Positions 59,901 to 64,000 of a stretch of DNA of 64,000 nt are shown here, piece by piece (the stretch's first letter is position 1; each line of letters opens with the position of its first letter). The stretch covers positions 26,959,021-27,023,020 of the forward strand of contig JARCOQ010000008.1 of assembly GCA_029207755.1 (NCBI GenBank). The letters run 5' to 3'. Source of the DNA: Chamaea fasciata. Its lineage: Eukaryota; Chordata; Aves; Passeriformes; Sylviidae. The translations under genes were made by a program, and so were the position numbers. The notes beneath the pieces are model-generated. The model saw only the letters and a list, made by a program, of their open reading frames with translations, was not told where the DNA came from and ran no database searches.

Positions 59901-62702
59901 TTCTGCTGGAAGGTTCTGTGAGTAGTAAGATGCTTTCTCCTTTAAAATATGTTCTGAGGGTTTTCTTTCTTCCAGCAGGTTATCTCAGACAACTGGTGGA
60001 AAACACAAAGGAAGGACTGAAAAAACCCCATTGACTTAAAGTTACAGAGTGAAGTAGCAAAAGAAGCCAGGAAACTTAAATCTTGGTCTGGACACAAGAT
60101 TTACTGGCTCAAAAAGAACTGAGCCTCTCTCTCTCCCCTCCCAACCTGACATCAAAATAACAGCCATTACTGTACACAGGATTTCCAAAGGGAGAATCCA
60201 TGGTGTATGACATTGCTATTAAATTCAAATGCTGCACTGTTTTTATTAGAATACACACTCATGAGATCCCAAATATTTGTTCTTAGGAGAAAAAAAAAAA
60301 AGTGTTATAAATTGTTGATGTTAATTTCCCACCTTATGATTTAATTATATTTGATTTCTCTTGCTCTAGCTTATGTTTCTTCAGTAAAAGTACAAAATTA
60401 GATATACTTTACTGATCTAATTTCTTCCATAAGAGCTTGGTTTTTAAAATATATGTAGCATAAAAAATAAAAATTAAATAATATATGAATTATCAGGACT
60501 TATGATCAAATAGTAAACTTCAGACGGAGAGAGGGAGGAATGGAAATTCTGAGACCTTAAAATACATAAAATTTTCCCATAAAATATTCTCTAATTGAAG
60601 TGAGACCTGTGTCTCTGATAGCTTAACAGCCTAATTTTGAGGGAGAAAATATGCGCACAGTTTAACACACATTACTTGTTGTAAAGCTTAGGGAAGGCTC
60701 TATTACAAGCAGCAGAAAACAGTTTGGTTCTTACTATTTATTACTGCCTAGGGACTTGGAATGTCCCATGGAAAAGACTGGCTAATGTGTATCATACCGA
60801 TGTCATATATCCAGAGAGGAGTTTTTGCTTGCGTGAAAGCAGAATCCACCATCCCACCAAAAATATACAGGCTGCCCTGCAAAATGCACAAATATTTGTC
60901 ACTTACAGGAAAGCACATAGCATGAAAATAATTTTAAAAACAATTCTTAAAAACAAAGGTTGCTATCAGCAAAATATAGTTAACAATATGATGATCTTTT
61001 AACAACTAATCCAAAAAAGCCACCAACTTTTAATTATTCTCTCTTTATTCTCTCCCAGTGGGAATCCCTGAAGAACATTCTGCTGTTTAACAGGGACGGC
61101 ATTTCAGAGCCGCTCATTCCTTGTCAGCCTGGGGCGGCTTCAGGGCTGGGAATCTGGAGCTCTCTTGAGGCATTGCTCAGGTAATATTGGATTATGCATG
61201 TTTATAGAAATATTTCATTGTGACGTAGCTCCTGATATCCTAAATTCTGCCTTCCCCTCACAGGCAGGGCTGGAATTCTTACTTTCCTTCACTCCCCCGT
61301 CCCTCTTCTACGCCAGTTCTGTAGTGAATGTTTTTATGCCGTAGCTGATCATGCAAATGAATTCAGAGCAACTGTTACAACTGCACAGATAAGTCAGGGA
61401 ATGTGCTGCCAGGGTCTTTATCTGGTATTACTGCTGCTTACTGAGGAAACCAGGGGGCTGCTGCAGAGCTGAATTACTGTCACTCTGTTCAGAAAGATTC
61501 CCAAACATTGGAACAGCTACATCCAGAACTTCACCAACACAAAAACGCTTTCTGGGCATAGTATTTCGCTACATAATAACCTATGGCATTTTATTGCACT
61601 GTAAAGTGGGAAATAAAATGTCAGGATATGGACAATATAATCTTGGTCTACTACCTTATAAGCCACCATTGAATGTTCTTCCAGTTCTTCTGGACCATCT
61701 CTTGAGCAGTCCAACATTTCCCACTCATTTTTCACTATAAACCAAAGCTGAAGTTAACACGGTGCACTCAACACGTAAACAGTAGGGAAAAGGTGAAAAG
61801 GTGGGCTTTGAATGTGGCTGTGTTGCTTAAAATGAAGTGTTTTGTCATCTTTCCTCTGCTCTCCCAAAAATTAACTATATATATTTTTCTATTTAGCAAA
61901 TTTAAACAGTAATAGTTACATTTAATTATAATAATTGTCACTGCTTGTATTTTAATTGTTACCTAGGTCAAAACTCGACAATTCCATGAGCATGAACCCC
62001 AGCACAATTCTGGTTTATTCCTGCAACAACTGAACAGGGAAAATTATACATCAAGTCAAGAAATACAAAGGCTTGTATCTTATAGTGCATTGACACAACA
62101 AACCTACAAGGTATTTATATTCAGATGTTCCCTTTGTGCACTTTTTTATGCGTAACTATTGCTGTGTTGGAGAGTCAGGAAAGCTCACTGATATCCCTTG
62201 CTAGAACCAGGATATTTTAAATGACTCAGTATTTCTGGTGGAGAGAAAAAAAAAAACCAAACGAAAAAAAACAACAACAGAAAAAAACCCCAAAAAAACC
62301 CAAAACAAAAAAACCACAAACAAACCACAAAGGAACTGAACTGAAATCAAAACTTTGTGGGACACTGCAAGAGGAGCAAATACCCCCCATCTGCCCAATG
62401 AACAAAAAGCAGTTTATCCATCCCTGTGACTGAAAGACTTTAAGAGGCTAATCTGCTAAGTACAGAGCATCCTCAATATAATGATGGCTGGATGCAGAAT
62501 GGCTTTAACCCTGACGTACATGAGAAGGGGCCAGCTCACCTGTGTGGTACCTCCAGAAGTCCCCCAGCGTGGTGCTGCCGCGCCCTCCGTAGAGATAAAC
62601 AAAGCCTCTGCAGACAGCACAGGCGTGTTTGTAGCGGTCACACGGGCACGGCTGCTGCGCGCCCGCCGCTCCCCACGCACCTCGGGCAGCTCTTCCTTTC
62701 AT
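56254..62702 (-). CDS. Kelch-repeat protein, 447 residues, unassigned
   Basis: Seven coding exons on the minus strand, in transcript order: 62702-62540, 61734-61655, 60876-60798, 59284-59238, 58470-58350, 57445-57259, 56920-56254. All introns are GT-AG, all phases agree, and the total is 1344 nt (447 codons plus TGA). The product is almost wholly kelch repeats, each with a GH/EH-S-hydrophobic strand, a GG doublet and a downstream aromatic pair ending in W, consistent with a six-bladed beta-propeller. There is no BTB, BACK, F-box, signal peptide or membrane segment. Kelch propellers bind protein partners, often in ubiquitin ligase or actin contexts; the partner here is unknown. The start ATG at 62702 is preceded in frame by a stop (TGA). 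The gene converges on EPB41L5. I do not recall a kelch gene beside EPB41L5 in human, so I give no symbol. Confidence 0.9.
57259..61734 (-). CDS. Kelch gene middle exons, blades 1 to 4
   Basis: Five exons. 61734-61655: VKNEWEMLDCSRDGPEELEE plus HSMVAYK (end of blade 1, start of 2). 60876-60798: GSLYIFGGMVDSAFTQAKTP, LWIYDI (blade 2). 59284-59238: SARWTESCNEPAETE, only 47 nt. 58470-58350: KGHSAVVYHSSMYVYGGYFG, FWEFHF (blade 3). 57445-57259: TRKWLCVSSPCDS, then ARHGHSAAVYHTAMYLFGGL and DLWRWDF (blade 4). Each blade shows the GHS or EHS entry strand, the GG doublet and the WxxD/F exit. Blade phases and intron phases coincide only partly, so the repeats are not simple exon duplications. Confidence 0.9.
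58545..58564. repeat. Homopolymer C20 (G20 on the kelch transcript strand)
   Basis: An uninterrupted run of about 20 C lies 75 nt upstream (on the minus strand) of kelch exon 58470-58350. In the pre-mRNA it is a G run capable of G-quadruplex formation. Its exact length may be affected by sequencing error. Confidence 0.85.
62244..62332. repeat. A-rich low-complexity tract
   Basis: A long stretch of A runs interrupted by CC, CAA and ACC. It lies in the first coding intron of the kelch gene, where it is U-rich in the transcript. It may be a decayed poly(A) tail or an expanded simple repeat; no element body was recognised. Confidence 0.75.
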
Positions 62703-62793
62703 GCTGATAACCAGGCTCTTATCCAAGGATCAACGTGCAAAGGGCAGCCATGTCACAGGAGGGTCCCAAAATATCAGGGACAAGGCCTAAACC
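62540..62793 (-). CDS. Kelch gene first coding exon with short 5' UTR part
   Basis: On the minus strand a long pyrimidine tract (cttttcttttttcctttttt and tgtctttttg) leads to caaacag at 62794, marking an exon start at 62793. The frame used later has stops before the ATG at 62702, which has A at -3. Translation gives MKGRAARGAWGAAGAQQPCP, then CDRYKHACAVCRGFVYLYGG and DFWRYHT, the first kelch strands, ending at donor ACAG/gtgagc. A preceding noncoding exon is implied. A short upstream ORF begins at an ATG within the 5' UTR part. This exon is GC-rich in its coding half. The UTR border is less certain than the coding part. Confidence 0.7.
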
Positions 62794-64000
62794 CTGTTTG
62801 GGGTGCAAAAAGACAAAAAAGGAAAAAAGAAAAGTCTCCAGCTTATGATAAAATGTTGCTGTGTTTTCTTTTCAATCCCATCAAAAGCAGCATTGGACAA
62901 CTTTGTCCATCTGAGATAATACACTAACTTGAGTAAAGCACCCGAAATTCTGACTCAGATTCTTGTATCAGTGTGGTTGGGACAGGAACATTCCTGGAGC
63001 TGAAAGTTTTCCAAGGAATATCAGCGAACTGAAATGAAGCTCCAACACACTATATTTACACAATACCAGGGCTTGGTGTTTTTTCACAACTAAAAGAGTA
63101 CTTTAGACAAACCTGTACTTAAAAAAAAAAAATTGCAAAAAGTGAATATTACAGATGGAAGTAATGCATTAGCAGTTGTTCAGAATTTGTTTAGACTTTT
63201 ATCCATAAACCTGCTGAAATGAGGATGCATCTGGAAAAAAATTACACTGGCCCTTTCCATGCCACAAGATGTCACTGTGTTCTGTGAAGACATAAGCACC
63301 AGGAAAACATTCTTCTATTAATCCTCTTCAAAACAGTGGCTTCTTTTAACATAAATTATTTTACAAAGCACACCCCAACCCCACCCCAAGCATTAGACCA
63401 AATTTTGGAATTTGTGTTGATGTGTCTGAGGTGGCACATCACCAAATGAGGTGACAAAATCTCCCAATTCCAAGACTTTTCAGTAGAAGCCAGATTCCAG
63501 CTGCATTGAGAAGCCAGGATGGAAATAAATAGGGAAGAGTCATTTACCTAATGGTAATGTGTAAGTACAGGGCAAGTGAAACTTACCTTGAGGAAGAACA
63601 AAGATTACAGTAAAGCAAGCTAGATACAAAAAGTAGTTATATTTCATATTAATATGAAATCATTGTACCTAACTTAATTTATCATCCAATAATCTCTAAA
63701 ATTTACCTTTTAAGACTGGAATATATTCAGTGACAAAAAGATGCTAGAGAATCTCTTGCAGCATATTCAGGCAAGATTAATTACTTATTTTTTTTTTTTA
63801 ATGCAAACCAGTATTGTAAGCTATTACTGTAGAAACTGAAGTATATTCTTTGTATGTTTTCTCTGAAGGAATACAAAGGTGGGTGGCACTTACTAAGGGT
63901 ACATTTCTCACGTCCAGGGGAATTAACAGATATGAAGTAATGATACATTATAGGTGTGTAAGTCCATAATGCTTTCTGGCATCCCATTGAAAAGGGAAAA
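62794..64000 (-). other. Upstream part of kelch gene, probable 5' intron
   Basis: A strong acceptor at 62794 implies that a noncoding first exon lies further right, possibly outside the window. The stretch is AT-rich, with a poly-A run near 63121-63132 and the 20-bp palindrome at 63641. No CpG-rich promoter is visible within it. Confidence 0.5.
63641..63660. repeat. 20-bp perfect palindrome
   Basis: atttcatattaatatgaaat is its own reverse complement. It lies in the sequence upstream of the first recognised kelch-gene exon. The core attaat/attaatat resembles homeodomain sites, but a chance AT-rich palindrome is possible. Confidence 0.7.

Larger units (their letters stand above)
57446..62539 (-). 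other. Kelch gene introns
   Basis: Introns 57446-58349, 58471-59237, 59285-60797, 60877-61654 and 61735-62539. They contain the C20 run at 58545 and the A-rich tract at 62244. A patch near 61351-61390 carries an octamer ATGCAAAT and a GATA-type site. No other gene was recognised. Confidence 0.7.

Overview
This is vertebrate nuclear DNA, almost certainly from a bird and probably a passerine. Genes are split into short exons with GT-AG introns, coding density is low, and the interspersed repeats include a CR1 LINE fragment (about 33.55-34.11 kb, minus strand). There is also a short element joining a tRNA-Ile-like head to a CR1-like tail (7531-7642, minus strand), the architecture of the zebra finch TguSINE1 family. 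No bacterial, viral or CRISPR features are visible.

From 1 to about 51.2 kb the plus strand carries most of EPB41L5, a FERM-domain protein of the band 4.1 superfamily. I placed 24 coding exons between 10084 and 48112. All have GT-AG borders and compatible phases, and together they give 2127 nt (708 codons plus stop). The first coding part, roughly 60 residues, lies left of the window, so 1-10083 is intron. The protein has the rest of the FERM domain, a FERM-adjacent basic segment, a long variable tail and a C-terminal TTEL that fits a class I PDZ ligand. After exon 27532-27647 the transcript can instead splice to a very GC-rich terminal exon (31803-31986). This is in frame and would give a short isoform with a different 60-residue tail.

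From about 51.2 to 56.2 kb there is a tail-to-tail intergenic interval with AT-rich sequence, a few GC-rich patches and a CA repeat. From 56.2 to 62.8 kb the minus strand carries a complete seven-coding-exon gene for a predicted 447-residue protein made of kelch repeats (a six-bladed beta-propeller). I could not assign it a symbol. It probably has a noncoding first exon beyond 62.8 kb, possibly outside the window.

The rest is intronic or intergenic DNA. It holds simple repeats, two striking intronic inverted repeats (10424-10460 and 23819-23860), a palindrome, and a TAAT-dense block near 42.2-42.5 kb that looks like a candidate regulatory element. The two genes have no evident functional link. 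EPB41L5 acts at the junctional and cortical actin cytoskeleton; the kelch protein is of unknown role.
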